This document shows positions 51,674 through 60,221 of a stretch of 64,000 bases of DNA, one piece after another (positions within the stretch are counted from its first letter, which is position 1; each line of letters opens with the position of its first letter). Source of the DNA: Fidelibacterota bacterium (GTDB taxonomy: Bacteria; Fidelibacterota; UBA8477; JABMPR01). The notes beneath the pieces were generated by a model, which was not told where the DNA came from, ran no database searches, and worked only from the letters and a program-made list of their open reading frames with translations. The position numbers and the translations under genes were made by a program. The stretch is from the NCBI GenBank assembly GCA_018673925.1, contig JABHBL010000056.1, positions 1 to 64,000 of the forward strand. Direction: 5' to 3'.

Positions 51674-53296
51674 ATGGAAGCGCATCAAGCCAAACACATT
51701 ATTGTAACAGGGGGTGTCATCTCTGGTCTAGGAAAAGGTATTGCGGCTGCTTCCCTTGGCATGTTGCTGGAGTTAAAGAACAAAAAAGTGACTATCCAGA
51801 AACTAGATCCCTATCTAAATGTGGATCCCGGCACCATGAATCCCTTCCAGCATGGTGAAGTGTTCGTCCTGGATGATGGAACTGAAACCGATCTAGATTT
51901 GGGGCACTACGAACGATTTATTGATGCAGACATGACCAAGGCCAACAACAGCACGGCTGGTAGTATCTACTATGAAGTGCTGGAAAGAGAGCGTCGCGGG
52001 GATTACCTGGGTGGAACTGTACAAATCATTCCTCATGTAACTGATGAAATCATTAAAAGAATCAAAAAACCGGAACGAATTGATCCCAACCTAGATGTGG
52101 TTATCACGGAAATTGGTGGTACGGTTGGTGATATCGAGAGCCTATCCTTTCTTGAGGCAGTGCGACAATTTCAGCAGGCTCGCGGTCGTGAGAATGTCAT
52201 CATCCTGCATGTGACCCTCATTCCATACATTGATGCCAGTGAGGAATTAAAAACGAAACCCAGTCAACATTCAGTCATGCGCCTAAGAGAGATCGGTTTG
52301 CAGCCAGATATCCTTTTCTGTCGTACACAGCATGAACTAACAGATGATGTGAGACAGAAATTGGCCTTATTCACAAATGTAAAGCCCAATGCTGTCATAC
52401 AGGGTCTCGATGCCAAATCCATTTATGAAGTTCCCCTCTTGCTGCAAAAAGAACATCTTGCTGGTATTGTTATGGAAAAACTCCACATGGAAAATGTGAC
52501 CTCTGATACCACTAAGTGGGAGCAGTTTGTACATCACATATTGAATCCTGAGGATGAAATCACAGTGGCCGTAGCCGGTAAATATACTGCCATGGTGGAC
52601 GCCTATAAGAGCATCATTGAATCCTTTATTCACGCTGGAGTTGATAATCGTTGTAAGGTAAATATTGAATTTGTGGATGCCGAAGATCTGGAGTCTGATT
52701 CCGGTTTGGAAAAAGTTCTGGGACATGTCCATGGAATTTTGATTCCAGGTGGTTTTGGATCACGAGGCATCGAAGGCAAAATACGGGCTGCTCAATATGC
52801 CCGAGAAAAGCAAATTCCATTCCTGGGTCTGTGTCTTGGTTTACAGGTAGCGGTCATTGAATACGCTAGGAATGTGATGGGTCTTAACGAAGCAGATTCT
52901 GAAGAGTTTTCAGAAGCTACTCCCCATCCTGTTATTCATCTTATGCTCTCACAACATCATGTAACTCACAAAGGTGCCAGTATGCGTTTAGGTGCATATG
53001 ATTGTGTCCTGAAGGACGGGACCAAATCTTTTCATGCCTACGGTGAAGGAAATGTTTCAGAGCGTCACCGTCATCGCTTTGAGGTAAACAATGCCTATAG
53101 AGATCAACTGGAAAATGCTGGTATGATCATCTCAGGAGCCTCCCCGGATAATGAGCTGGTTGAGATGGTTGAGATTGCAGATCATCCCTGGTTTGTTGCA
53201 ACTCAAGCTCACCCTGAGTTCAAATCCAGAGTAGCTAGAACGCATCCCCTGTTTAAAGATTTTGTGAAAGCATCTCTTCACTTTAAGAATCAATAG
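51674..53296 (+). CDS. pyrG: CTP synthase
   Basis: A 540-residue CTP synthase that aminates UTP to CTP with glutamine-derived ammonia and ATP. The N-terminal synthetase domain starts IIVTGGVISGLGKGIAAAS and contains LDPYLNVDPGTMNPFQHGEVFV. The C-terminal class I glutamine amidotransferase carries IPGGFGSRG, the nucleophile Cys in FLGLCLGLQ, and the His-Glu pair in AQAHPEFKSR. The length is typical. TTGAGGA lies about five bases before the ATG. It is the first plus-strand gene after the divergent 341-base gap. Confidence 0.98.
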   Translation: MEAHQAKHIIVTGGVISGLGKGIAAASLGMLLELKNKKVTIQKLDPYLNVDPGTMNPFQHGEVFVLDDGTETDLDLGHYERFIDADMTKANNSTAGSIYYEVLERERRGDYLGGTVQIIPHVTDEIIKRIKKPERIDPNLDVVITEIGGTVGDIESLSFLEAVRQFQQARGRENVIILHVTLIPYIDASEELKTKPSQHSVMRLREIGLQPDILFCRTQHELTDDVRQKLALFTNVKPNAVIQGLDAKSIYEVPLLLQKEHLAGIVMEKLHMENVTSDTTKWEQFVHHILNPEDEITVAVAGKYTAMVDAYKSIIESFIHAGVDNRCKVNIEFVDAEDLESDSGLEKVLGHVHGILIPGGFGSRGIEGKIRAAQYAREKQIPFLGLCLGLQVAVIEYARNVMGLNEADSEEFSEATPHPVIHLMLSQHHVTHKGASMRLGAYDCVLKDGTKSFHAYGEGNVSERHRHRFEVNNAYRDQLENAGMIISGASPDNELVEMVEIADHPWFVATQAHPEFKSRVARTHPLFKDFVKASLHFKNQ

Positions 53297-53459
53297 GACC
53301 GTCCTCGTTCATTACCAGCGAGCTTCTATTAATAAAAAGAAGTAGATTTCACAAAATAATATTTATTTTATAGTCTGATCAGCTAACCCAAACTCAGTCG
53401 AATTCATCATCTCGTGCCGCCAGGCACCAATACCCAATTATCAAATTGAGGAGTATGCA

Positions 53460-54143
53460 ATGCAAGCTAAGACTGTAGCCAGTTCGGGTCATAGACAAAG
53501 ATTAAGAGATCGATTCTTCCAAAACGGGATTGAATCCTTCCATGACTATGAAGTCCTTGAACTCTTGCTCACCCTGGCAACGCCCAGGAAAGACATGAAG
53601 CCCCAGGCCAAGGAACTCATCAGAAGATTTGGAAGCCTGGCGGGAGTATTGGAGGCTCCTACCTCAGTTCTCCTCGATGTGAAAGGGATGGGACATGCCA
53701 ACGTTTTTGTGCTCAAACTTCCCCATGCAGTTGGCCGGAGATACTTATTTGAGCAAACAGAGGGCAAAGATTATCTAAGATCCAGTAAAACAGTGAAAGA
53801 TTATCTCACCCACAACTTACGTGAAAGAAATCGTGAGGTTTTTATGGTCATATTCCTGGATGGTCAAAATCAGATTATCAAAATGGAAGAGCTTTTTAGT
53901 GGATCTCTCACCACATCGGCTATCTACCCAAGAGAGGTCATCCAGAAGGTCTTGAGCTATGATGCGGCCAGTGTCATTCTGGTTCACAATCACCCATCAG
54001 GTTCACTGACCCCCTCTGGAAGTGACCGCGCGGTCACCAAAAAACTCCAGGTTGCTCTGAATTCCATAGATGTAGAAGTTCTAGATCATCTCATTGTAGG
54101 GGGGAATGACTTTTTCTCATTCGCGGATCATCGTTTACTATAA
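53460..54143 (+). CDS. radC: RadC family JAB-domain protein
   Basis: A 227-residue RadC (DUF2466). An N-terminal helix-hairpin-helix-like region (GHRQRLRDRFFQ, VLDVKGMG-type text near 72-80) precedes the JAB/MPN domain. Its JAMM metal motif is complete: His176 and His178 in VHNHPSG, Ser186 and Asp189 in TPSGSD. The C-terminus LDHLIVGGNDFFSF is standard. Despite its name, a repair role is doubtful, and its biochemical function remains unsettled. GAGGAG stands seven bases before the ATG. A diverged, ligand-less paralogue follows directly downstream. Confidence 0.95.
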   Translation: MQAKTVASSGHRQRLRDRFFQNGIESFHDYEVLELLLTLATPRKDMKPQAKELIRRFGSLAGVLEAPTSVLLDVKGMGHANVFVLKLPHAVGRRYLFEQTEGKDYLRSSKTVKDYLTHNLRERNREVFMVIFLDGQNQIIKMEELFSGSLTTSAIYPREVIQKVLSYDAASVILVHNHPSGSLTPSGSDRAVTKKLQVALNSIDVEVLDHLIVGGNDFFSFADHRLL

Positions 54144-54265
54144 ATTCCATCTGAGGACACAAGAAAATTAAGTCGAAAATGAGTGATCAAAATAGCCATT
54201 CAAATTCCTCCATCTGTATCTTATTAATTTATATTAACCTACGCAATCCGCAGAAAGCAATTTTG

Positions 54266-54293
54266 TTGACAATCATTAATGATGATCTATATT
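54266..54293 (+). promoter_or_regulatory. near-consensus promoter of the pseudo-RadC / cytochrome operon
   Basis: A perfect TTGACA (54266-54271) and TATATT (54288-54293) with a 16-base spacer. Transcription should start near 54300. This places the ATG at 54279 inside the promoter, and supports translation from the TTG at 54330. Confidence 0.8.
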
Positions 54294-54302
54294 ATCATCA
54301 TT
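54272..54302. promoter_or_regulatory. overlapping AT-rich palindromes over the promoter (possible operator)
   Basis: ATCATTAATGAT (54272-54283) is a perfect 12-bp palindrome in the spacer. AATGATGAT (54278-54286) and ATCATCATT (54294-54302) form an inverted repeat around the -10 box. The NAT-rich pattern recalls Fur-type boxes, but no regulator is identified. Confidence 0.5.
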
Positions 54303-54329
54303 AAGCTTTACAAACAAATTGGAGATCGT

Positions 54330-54878
54330 TTGAGATTTGGATATCTAATAATATTAGTAGCTGGTTTGTCATCGTGCAGCCTATCTCCCCAGGATGCTCC
54401 TAATACGCAACATTCCTCAAGACGAGCTCACTCCGGAAAATACTTTATCGGAGATACACATGGTGCGGGTAGCCGCAACCTATTTGTCAAACCTGATGGC
54501 AAGAATTGTCTTAACTCCAGTAGGGCGGTGTCCGAATATCTGAATAAGCATCATCGCGAACGTAACAGGGATGCTGTTTTTATTATCCTCCTTGATGGGA
54601 AAAACCAGGTGATAAATATGGATGAGTTAGGATCAGAGGTTATCTCTGCACCCTCATTTTATATGTCGGAGGTGACACAAAAAGCGACCGACCTGGGAGC
54701 TACATCAGTGATCCTGGTGCAATGCCTCCCTACACGATCATCAACACCTTACAACCACGATCGAGAGATATCAAAAAACATGAAGCTGGCTCTTGGAACT
54801 ATCGATGTGGGACTGCTGGATCATCTCATTGTAGGTCGCAATGAGTGTTTTTCCTTTGCTGACAATCATCTTCTATAA
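54330..54878 (+). CDS. RadC-derived pseudoenzyme with a lipoprotein signal peptide
   Basis: About 182 residues from TTG 54330, with GGAGA four bases upstream. The N-terminus is a lipoprotein signal ending in lipobox GLSSC (Cys16). Residues 45-182 align with the JAB domain of the RadC encoded just upstream: RERNR, LLDGKNQVI, ATSVILV, STP, IDVGLLDHLIVG and FSFAD. By eye nearly half of roughly 126 positions are identical. The JAMM ligands are gone: His-Asn-His-Pro has become QCLP and the Ser is Tyr; only the final Asp remains. An exported, ligand-less RadC is unlike any family use I know. The frame is intact, which argues against a decaying pseudogene. The cytochrome gene follows after 13 bases. 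Confidence 0.78.
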   Translation: MRFGYLIILVAGLSSCSLSPQDAPNTQHSSRRAHSGKYFIGDTHGAGSRNLFVKPDGKNCLNSSRAVSEYLNKHHRERNRDAVFIILLDGKNQVINMDELGSEVISAPSFYMSEVTQKATDLGATSVILVQCLPTRSSTPYNHDREISKNMKLALGTIDVGLLDHLIVGRNECFSFADNHLL

Positions 54879-54891
54879 GAACGGAAAACAT

Positions 54892-55839
54892 ATGAGAGTT
54901 CTTTTAATTCTAATGCTCATGCTTAGTCTCATATCATGTAGCATTCTATTACCTATCAAGGTTGATAGGGCCGGTGATATCAATATTATATCCACACCTG
55001 AACGACTGGTTCGTGGTGAATATCTTGCCGAGCATGTCGCGGGTTGTACAGATTGTCACAGCCAACGTGATTGGTCAATTTTTATGGCCCCTGCTAAAGC
55101 AGGAACACACGGTGCTGGGGGCGAGGTATTCAATGAGGAGATGGGTACACCTGGGACAATATATGCACCCAATATTACACCTGCAGCATTGGATTCCTGG
55201 ACAGATGGAGAAATTGTGCGGGCTATTACCAGCGGGGTGAACAAAGAGGGGGTCCCACTTTTCCCTATTATGCCCTATCCAAATTATGCACGAATGAGTC
55301 AGGAAGATATCTATAGTATCGTAGTTTATCTGAGAACGCTTAGGCCGATCGTGAATGATGTTCCCAAACGTAAGTTGAATTTTCCTTTAAGTCTGATCGT
55401 CCGTACCATTCCAAAACAAGCTGAGTTTGGTACTCTCCCCTATAAAACGGATACCGTTGCCTACGGGAAATACATGACAACAGCAGCAGGCTGCATGGAC
55501 TGCCACACACCTATGAAAAAAGGACAACCGGTAGCAGGGATGGAATTCGCAGGGGGGTTCACAATGGGAATGTTATCTGGAGGTACAGTGAATTCAGCTA
55601 ACATTACACCTCATGAAACAGGTATTAAAACCTGGACGAGAGAGGGCTTTATCCAGCGCTTTAAAGCTTTGGATTTTCCTGCAGCACGTGAGGCCCCGCT
55701 GTCAGAGAATCAGGTAAACACGCCCATGCCCTGGACATATTACGCGACAATGCAGGCTGAGGATTTAGGTGCGATCTACGATTACTTAAGAAGTATTCCT
55801 GCTATAGATAATACAGTTGTAAAGTACCCCGAATTGTAA
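54892..55839 (+). CDS. diheme c-type cytochrome lipoprotein
   Basis: About 315 residues from the ATG at 54892 (the frame also opens at 54841 inside the previous gene). The signal peptide ends in lipobox LISC (Cys16). Two class I cytochrome c domains follow: CTDCH (52-56) and CMDCH (201-205), each with a downstream Met-Pro axial-ligand candidate (IMPYPNY, TPMPW) and SEEDIYSIVVYLR-like helices. Similar diheme proteins act as electron-transfer subunits of dehydrogenases. It should be membrane-tethered on the periplasmic side. It shares a promoter with the RadC-like lipoprotein and has no dehydrogenase gene beside it. Confidence 0.88.
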   Translation: MRVLLILMLMLSLISCSILLPIKVDRAGDINIISTPERLVRGEYLAEHVAGCTDCHSQRDWSIFMAPAKAGTHGAGGEVFNEEMGTPGTIYAPNITPAALDSWTDGEIVRAITSGVNKEGVPLFPIMPYPNYARMSQEDIYSIVVYLRTLRPIVNDVPKRKLNFPLSLIVRTIPKQAEFGTLPYKTDTVAYGKYMTTAAGCMDCHTPMKKGQPVAGMEFAGGFTMGMLSGGTVNSANITPHETGIKTWTREGFIQRFKALDFPAAREAPLSENQVNTPMPWTYYATMQAEDLGAIYDYLRSIPAIDNTVVKYPEL

Positions 55840-55848
55840 GGCGTGGGA

Positions 55849-56445
55849 TTAGTCTTCTAGCTCTTCTTTCAAAATTATATCTGATTCTAATTCAGGATGA
55901 TCACCCCTGATATCAGCATAAAACTCTCGGATAAAATCCATATCCTTTTTGAAATCTCCTGACGGGATAAACGACGGTCCAGTCCCCGCTATTTTGTTTG
56001 CAAAATCTACATAACCCAGTAAAAGGGGTACCTGGGCTTTATACCCCATGTGATAAAAACCAGACTTCCAATGATCCCGTTTGGAGCGAGTCCCAGATGG
56101 AGCCAGAGCGATAATAAGATTCTCATTTGCTGCAAAATGATCAGCGATTTGATCAACCACACCATGGGCACTTCTCCGATCGATTGGAATGCCACCCAAC
56201 CATTTCATAAATCCGCCAAAAGGTTTTTTGAATAGAGTGTGCTTTCCCAGCCATGAAATTTTTATGCGCATGATGAACATGACACCCAGAAGATGAATAA
56301 AATCCCAATTACTGGTATGGGGTTCGCAAATCAGAATAAACTTTCCCTGTGGTGACAGATTGCCCTTAAACTCCCATCCTGCTAATCGAAACCAGGCTCT
56401 GCCCAGCATCAATTTAAACACACCGGATCGTTTATTTTTTTTCAT
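55849..56445 (-). CDS. PlsC-like acyltransferase
   Basis: A 198-residue acyltransferase of the lysophosphatidate acyltransferase superfamily. The catalytic HX4D motif is PHTSNWD, followed by FKKPFGGFMKWLGGIPIDR (motif II) and LAPSGTRSK (motif III, EGTRS-like). The family adds an acyl chain to a lysophospholipid or similar acceptor at the inner membrane. It is shorter than PlsC and lacks an obvious N-terminal membrane helix. It is the last gene of the minus-strand run and starts three bases after the HI0933-like gene. Confidence 0.85.
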   Translation of the reverse strand: MKKNKRSGVFKLMLGRAWFRLAGWEFKGNLSPQGKFILICEPHTSNWDFIHLLGVMFIMRIKISWLGKHTLFKKPFGGFMKWLGGIPIDRRSAHGVVDQIADHFAANENLIIALAPSGTRSKRDHWKSGFYHMGYKAQVPLLLGYVDFANKIAGTGPSFIPSGDFKKDMDFIREFYADIRGDHPELESDIILKEELED

Positions 56446-56448
56446 GAG

Positions 56449-57720
56449 CTATCTCCCAAAATCATTATTTCGCATCGATCGTCCAGCCAGAAATCCGGTT
56501 GACCAACTTGAGGTCAAATTATAGCCCCCGGTTTCACCATTTACATCAATAACTTCACCGGCAAAATACAGCTTTGATGCTAAATTTGATTCCATAGTTG
56601 TGGAATTTATCTCTTTTAATGAAACGCCTCCAGATGTCACAATAGCACGATCATAGGAGTCGTGACCAATGACCTGCATGGGAAATTCTTTTAAGAGTAT
56701 TCTCAACCGCTTACGTTCTTCTCCTGTGACCTGATGCAATTTTTTAGCTGTATCTATTTCTAGCAAATCCACAAAAAGGTCGATCATCTTGAGCGGCAAT
56801 AGGGATTTCAATAAACTTCTGAAATTCTGCTTACTGTTATTTGATAATTCTCGAAGCAGTCGCTGATCCAATTTCTTATGATCTAGAGCTGGTTTGAGAT
56901 CAATTTTGATTTGAACTTCCTTCCGTGTGTCCAGCATGCCCACAAGGGTTTCACTCAAGGTTAATATTATTGGACCTGTGACACCTTTCCGTGTGAACAT
57001 CATTTCCCCAAACATTTCGGTGACTTTTTTACCTTCATCCCAGATTGAGAGTGATACATTTCTCAGGCTGACACCCATCACTCTTTTTGCGATGTCCCCG
57101 GCAGTGAGGACAGGCACAAGAGATGGAGCAGTATCTATGATGGTGTGGTCAAAACTTTTTGCCATAGTATATCCATCACCTGTTGAACCAGTTGCAGGAT
57201 ATCCTAATCCTCCCGAGCATACACACACTTGATCCGCCAGGACTTGAGACTGGTGAGCTCCTTGCGTCACCTGGAGAACATATTGACCCCTCTCATTTTT
57301 TTGAATTCCAGTCACATGTGTTTTCATGACGATGGGGATTTTTAATTCACTCAATTTCTTTTCAAACGCTACAACAATGTCTGTTGCTCGATCACTCTCA
57401 CAGAAGTATCGACCTCCCCGCTCCAGCTTGGTGGGAACCCCCAAATCATTTATGTATTTTAGCAAATCATGATTAAAGAATTGAGAAAATGCATACTTGA
57501 GAAAACGACCTTTTTTGCCAAATCGATTCAGAAAGCTCTGCATGCTCTCCTCATTCGTGATATTGCAGCGACCCTTGCCTGATATACGCAACTTGAGGCC
57601 GGTTTTATGCATTTTTTCCAGGATAACAATACGATGATTCGAATTATAAGCTTCTACGCCAGCAATAAGTCCGGCTGGTCCAGCACCGATTATAACAGTA
57701 TTGTAATGCGATTCTAGCAA
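56449..57720 (-). CDS. HI0933/YhiN-type flavoprotein
   Basis: A 423-residue FAD-dependent oxidoreductase of the HI0933 (YhiN, BaiN-like) family. The dinucleotide fold starts at VIIGAGPAGLIAG. KLRISGKGRCNITN, GGLGYPATGSTGDGY, FTRKGVTGP, TSGGVSLKEI and GEVIDVNGETGGYNL are family blocks. The physiological reaction is unclear. The start is TTG at 57720, one base after the preceding stop; no in-frame ATG precedes the FAD motif, so the TTG is almost certainly used. Confidence 0.92.
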   Translation of the reverse strand: MLESHYNTVIIGAGPAGLIAGVEAYNSNHRIVILEKMHKTGLKLRISGKGRCNITNEESMQSFLNRFGKKGRFLKYAFSQFFNHDLLKYINDLGVPTKLERGGRYFCESDRATDIVVAFEKKLSELKIPIVMKTHVTGIQKNERGQYVLQVTQGAHQSQVLADQVCVCSGGLGYPATGSTGDGYTMAKSFDHTIIDTAPSLVPVLTAGDIAKRVMGVSLRNVSLSIWDEGKKVTEMFGEMMFTRKGVTGPIILTLSETLVGMLDTRKEVQIKIDLKPALDHKKLDQRLLRELSNNSKQNFRSLLKSLLPLKMIDLFVDLLEIDTAKKLHQVTGEERKRLRILLKEFPMQVIGHDSYDRAIVTSGGVSLKEINSTTMESNLASKLYFAGEVIDVNGETGGYNLTSSWSTGFLAGRSMRNNDFGR

Positions 57721-57721
57721 A

Positions 57722-58279
57722 TCATTGTGCCTGTTGTGCTAACCAGGATGATGCCAATATCCCATAAACAGCTAAATCAACAAATTCATCCCATTTGAGG
57801 GCATGTTGCTTGAGGATACCTTCAGATTCCATACCAATTTTTTGCATGACGCGACCAGATGATGGGTTTCGGGTCATATGGCTGGCATGAATCTTATTCA
57901 ACTGCATCGTCTCGAATCCATATTTGAGTAAGGCTTTTGATGCTTCAGTAGCATAACCTTGGTCCCAATATGGTTTGCCAACCCAATAACCAAGTTCAGC
58001 TCGATTGAAACGAGGCGTAACAATTAGACCAGCCGCCCCCATTAATAATTTGGATTTTTGATCAATCATGGCAAATACAACACCCCCGCCTGATTCAAAA
58101 TCTTCCTGATGAGTTTCTATCCAGGTTTCAGCCATACCATCTAGATAAGGATGTGGAATATTGAGTGTCATTTCCGCAACTTCATACACACCAGCTAACT
58201 CCTGAATAGCAGCAGCATCAGATGGTTGGAAACCTCTAAGTAATAGTCGTTCTGTTTTAATTTCTGGATACTTTTTCAT
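57722..58279 (-). CDS. GNAT acetyltransferase, RimJ/RimL type
   Basis: A 185-residue acetyltransferase of the RimJ/RimL subgroup. The start TERLLLRGFQPSD is diagnostic. AELGYWVGKPYWDQGYATEA carries the acetyl-CoA loop, and IHASHMTRNPSSGRVMQKIGM follows. It could acetylate a protein N-terminus or a small amine; specificity is unknown. It lies between glmM (49-base gap) and the HI0933-like gene (no gap). Confidence 0.9.
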   Translation of the reverse strand: MKKYPEIKTERLLLRGFQPSDAAAIQELAGVYEVAEMTLNIPHPYLDGMAETWIETHQEDFESGGGVVFAMIDQKSKLLMGAAGLIVTPRFNRAELGYWVGKPYWDQGYATEASKALLKYGFETMQLNKIHASHMTRNPSSGRVMQKIGMESEGILKQHALKWDEFVDLAVYGILASSWLAQQAQ

Positions 58280-58328
58280 GGGCTTTTCAGTCCCAGACTG
58301 ATACTAGTATTTTGAGCGCAGCTTAGGC

Positions 58329-59696
58329 CTATAATAAATCCTGAATCTCTGTTTTAAATTCGTTTACCAGAGAAGCTGCCACTGTCTGGCTTGATCCCTC
58401 TGCAAAGATACGGACAATTGGTTCTGTGTTTGAGGCACGAAAGTGTACCCAGCGATCCTTCCAGCTAATCTTCACCCCATCCTCAAGATTTGGAACCAGG
58501 CTGGCATATTTTTCAGCTAGTGATTGGAGAATATCGGCAGGCTGGTAGCCTTGAACATTAATTTTGTCCTTAACCATCTCATAGCGAGGTAGATCATCTG
58601 CAATTTCACGTATGGACTGTTTGGTTTCAGCCATGAGCGAAAGGATGAGACCTGAAGCAACCAGAGAATCGCGCCCAAGATGAGATTCAGCTAAAATGAC
58701 ACCACCATTACCTTCACCTCCAATGAGGGTATCCAGTTGCTGCATTTTGCGGGCAACATGAATTTCACCAACAGGTGTTCTCAGTACCCTACGACCATAT
58801 CGTTCAGCCAGATCATCCAGAGCTTTGGTAGAACTTAAATTGGTAACCAGAGGTCGACGATCGTGCTCAGCTGCATGTCGGAGGGCGTGGTAAGCAGCCA
58901 GGACCAGTGTGTATTCTTCAACAAGAGGATTTCCATATCCATCGATGACTGCCAGTCTATCAGCATCTGGATCAGTAGCGATTCCTAAATCAGCTCCCAC
59001 GCGACTCACAGTCCTTCTTAGTTCCATAAGATTTTCCGGGAGAGGCTCAGGGGTATGAACAAAATTTCCATCATTATCACAATTTATGGGGAACACTTCA
59101 CAGCCTATTCGCTCCAGGAAGGCAGGCAGTGCTTCTGACCCGGCGCCATTGATGGCATCGATAACAACCTTGGGTCGCAACTCACGAATGGCATCGACAT
59201 TTACCAGATCCAGAGCCATCACATTCTCAATATGGCGCTCGATTCTATCATCCAGCTTGGTAACTGAGCCAGTCAACTCAGATTCAAGAGGCCCGGCTGT
59301 CTTCACTTTACCCAATTCGATTTGAAGTTGCTTGTGTTCTTCAGAATCTAGAAACAAGCCTTCGTCACCTACAAATTTGAGGGCATTCCATTCGATGGGG
59401 TTGTGGCTGGCAGTAACGATGATTCCACCCTTGGCATTCAGGTCTTTTACCATCAGTTGAGCTGTGGGTGTGGGACAAATTCCACAGTCAATAATTTCAC
59501 AACCCAATTGGTTTAGGATTTTTTCAACCACACCCTTGAACATTTCTCCGGAGGGTCGGCTGTCCTGGGCAATAACAATACGGCCTTTATCCATGAGTTG
59601 AGCAAAGGCCCTGGTATAAACTTCAACGACCTCTTCATCGAAACCATCATTGATGATTCCGCGAACTCCTGAGATTCCTGATATTAAAATTGGCAT
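58329..59696 (-). CDS. glmM: phosphoglucosamine mutase / phosphohexomutase
   Basis: A 455-residue alpha-D-phosphohexomutase interconverting 6-phospho and 1-phospho sugars, most likely glucosamine. The phosphoserine motif is TASHNPIEWNALKF (Ser near residue 96). The metal loop ATDPDADRLA and the sugar-binding GEGNGGVIL follow, and the C-terminal phosphate-binding loop is RASNTEPIVRIFAE. GGAGG lies four bases before the ATG. The sub-family (GlmM versus ManB) is not fully separable by eye, so the symbol is probable. Its product supports cell-wall and nonulosonate precursor supply. Confidence 0.88.
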   Translation of the reverse strand: MPILISGISGVRGIINDGFDEEVVEVYTRAFAQLMDKGRIVIAQDSRPSGEMFKGVVEKILNQLGCEIIDCGICPTPTAQLMVKDLNAKGGIIVTASHNPIEWNALKFVGDEGLFLDSEEHKQLQIELGKVKTAGPLESELTGSVTKLDDRIERHIENVMALDLVNVDAIRELRPKVVIDAINGAGSEALPAFLERIGCEVFPINCDNDGNFVHTPEPLPENLMELRRTVSRVGADLGIATDPDADRLAVIDGYGNPLVEEYTLVLAAYHALRHAAEHDRRPLVTNLSSTKALDDLAERYGRRVLRTPVGEIHVARKMQQLDTLIGGEGNGGVILAESHLGRDSLVASGLILSLMAETKQSIREIADDLPRYEMVKDKINVQGYQPADILQSLAEKYASLVPNLEDGVKISWKDRWVHFRASNTEPIVRIFAEGSSQTVAASLVNEFKTEIQDLL

Positions 59697-59723
59697 TTTT
59701 CCTCCCTGAGGGATACAACTGAC

Positions 59724-60221
59724 TTAGATCAGCTTGTATCCATATAAATGTTCTATGGTCGTTTTTCCAATGGTAAATGGCTTGCTATCCTCAAAGATAA
59801 ATCCTTGTCGATTATACCAGTCAATGGCTGGCAAGTTTTCAACCATGACACCCAGCCATACACGATCAGCGTTATAGTTTTTTTTGGCGATATTAATTCC
59901 GTATTCCATCATCCGCTTTCCCAGCTTCAATTTTTGATATGATGGTAAAACATAGAGCGATGTAATGAAGAATTGAAGGTCCTGTTGATTCCAATAGGTT
60001 TTGCTATATCCTACGATGATTTGATCAACCAGGGCGACACATCCATCTACAATTTTGGAGTCATACAAATTCTGGAGTTTTTTAATGGCATAATAGGAAT
60101 CATGAAATTCTTTCCTGTCCACCTCTGGCACAAATGCTCCGTAAGCATCAGCCCAAGTATCCCAGGCGACCCTTTGAATTGAGGGCAAGTCAGATCGACG
60201 CCAGGGACGCACGCCATTCAT
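59724..60221 (-). CDS. GNAT acetyltransferase
   Basis: A 165-residue GNAT-fold protein. VRPWRRSDLPSIQRV is the first strand-helix unit. SLYVLPSYQKLKLGKRMMEYGI includes the CoA loop (a QKLKLG variant of the Q/R-x-x-G-x-G pattern), and LGVMVENLPAIDWYNRQGF completes the fold. The acceptor is unknown. It overlaps the DUF423 gene by four bases and precedes glmM by 27 bases. Confidence 0.88.
   Translation of the reverse strand: MNGVRPWRRSDLPSIQRVAWDTWADAYGAFVPEVDRKEFHDSYYAIKKLQNLYDSKIVDGCVALVDQIIVGYSKTYWNQQDLQFFITSLYVLPSYQKLKLGKRMMEYGINIAKKNYNADRVWLGVMVENLPAIDWYNRQGFIFEDSKPFTIGKTTIEHLYGYKLI

Noticed and set aside
53297-53459. Terminator after pyrG
   Set aside because: CTTCTATT/AAGAAG-type pairing near 53320-53345 is too short and lacks a T-run; no convincing terminator is visible here.
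54279-54329. ATG at 54279 as the start of the RadC-like lipoprotein
   Set aside because: It lies inside the -10 region of a near-consensus promoter, and would put 17 unsuitable residues before the lipoprotein signal; TTG 54330 has GGAGA.
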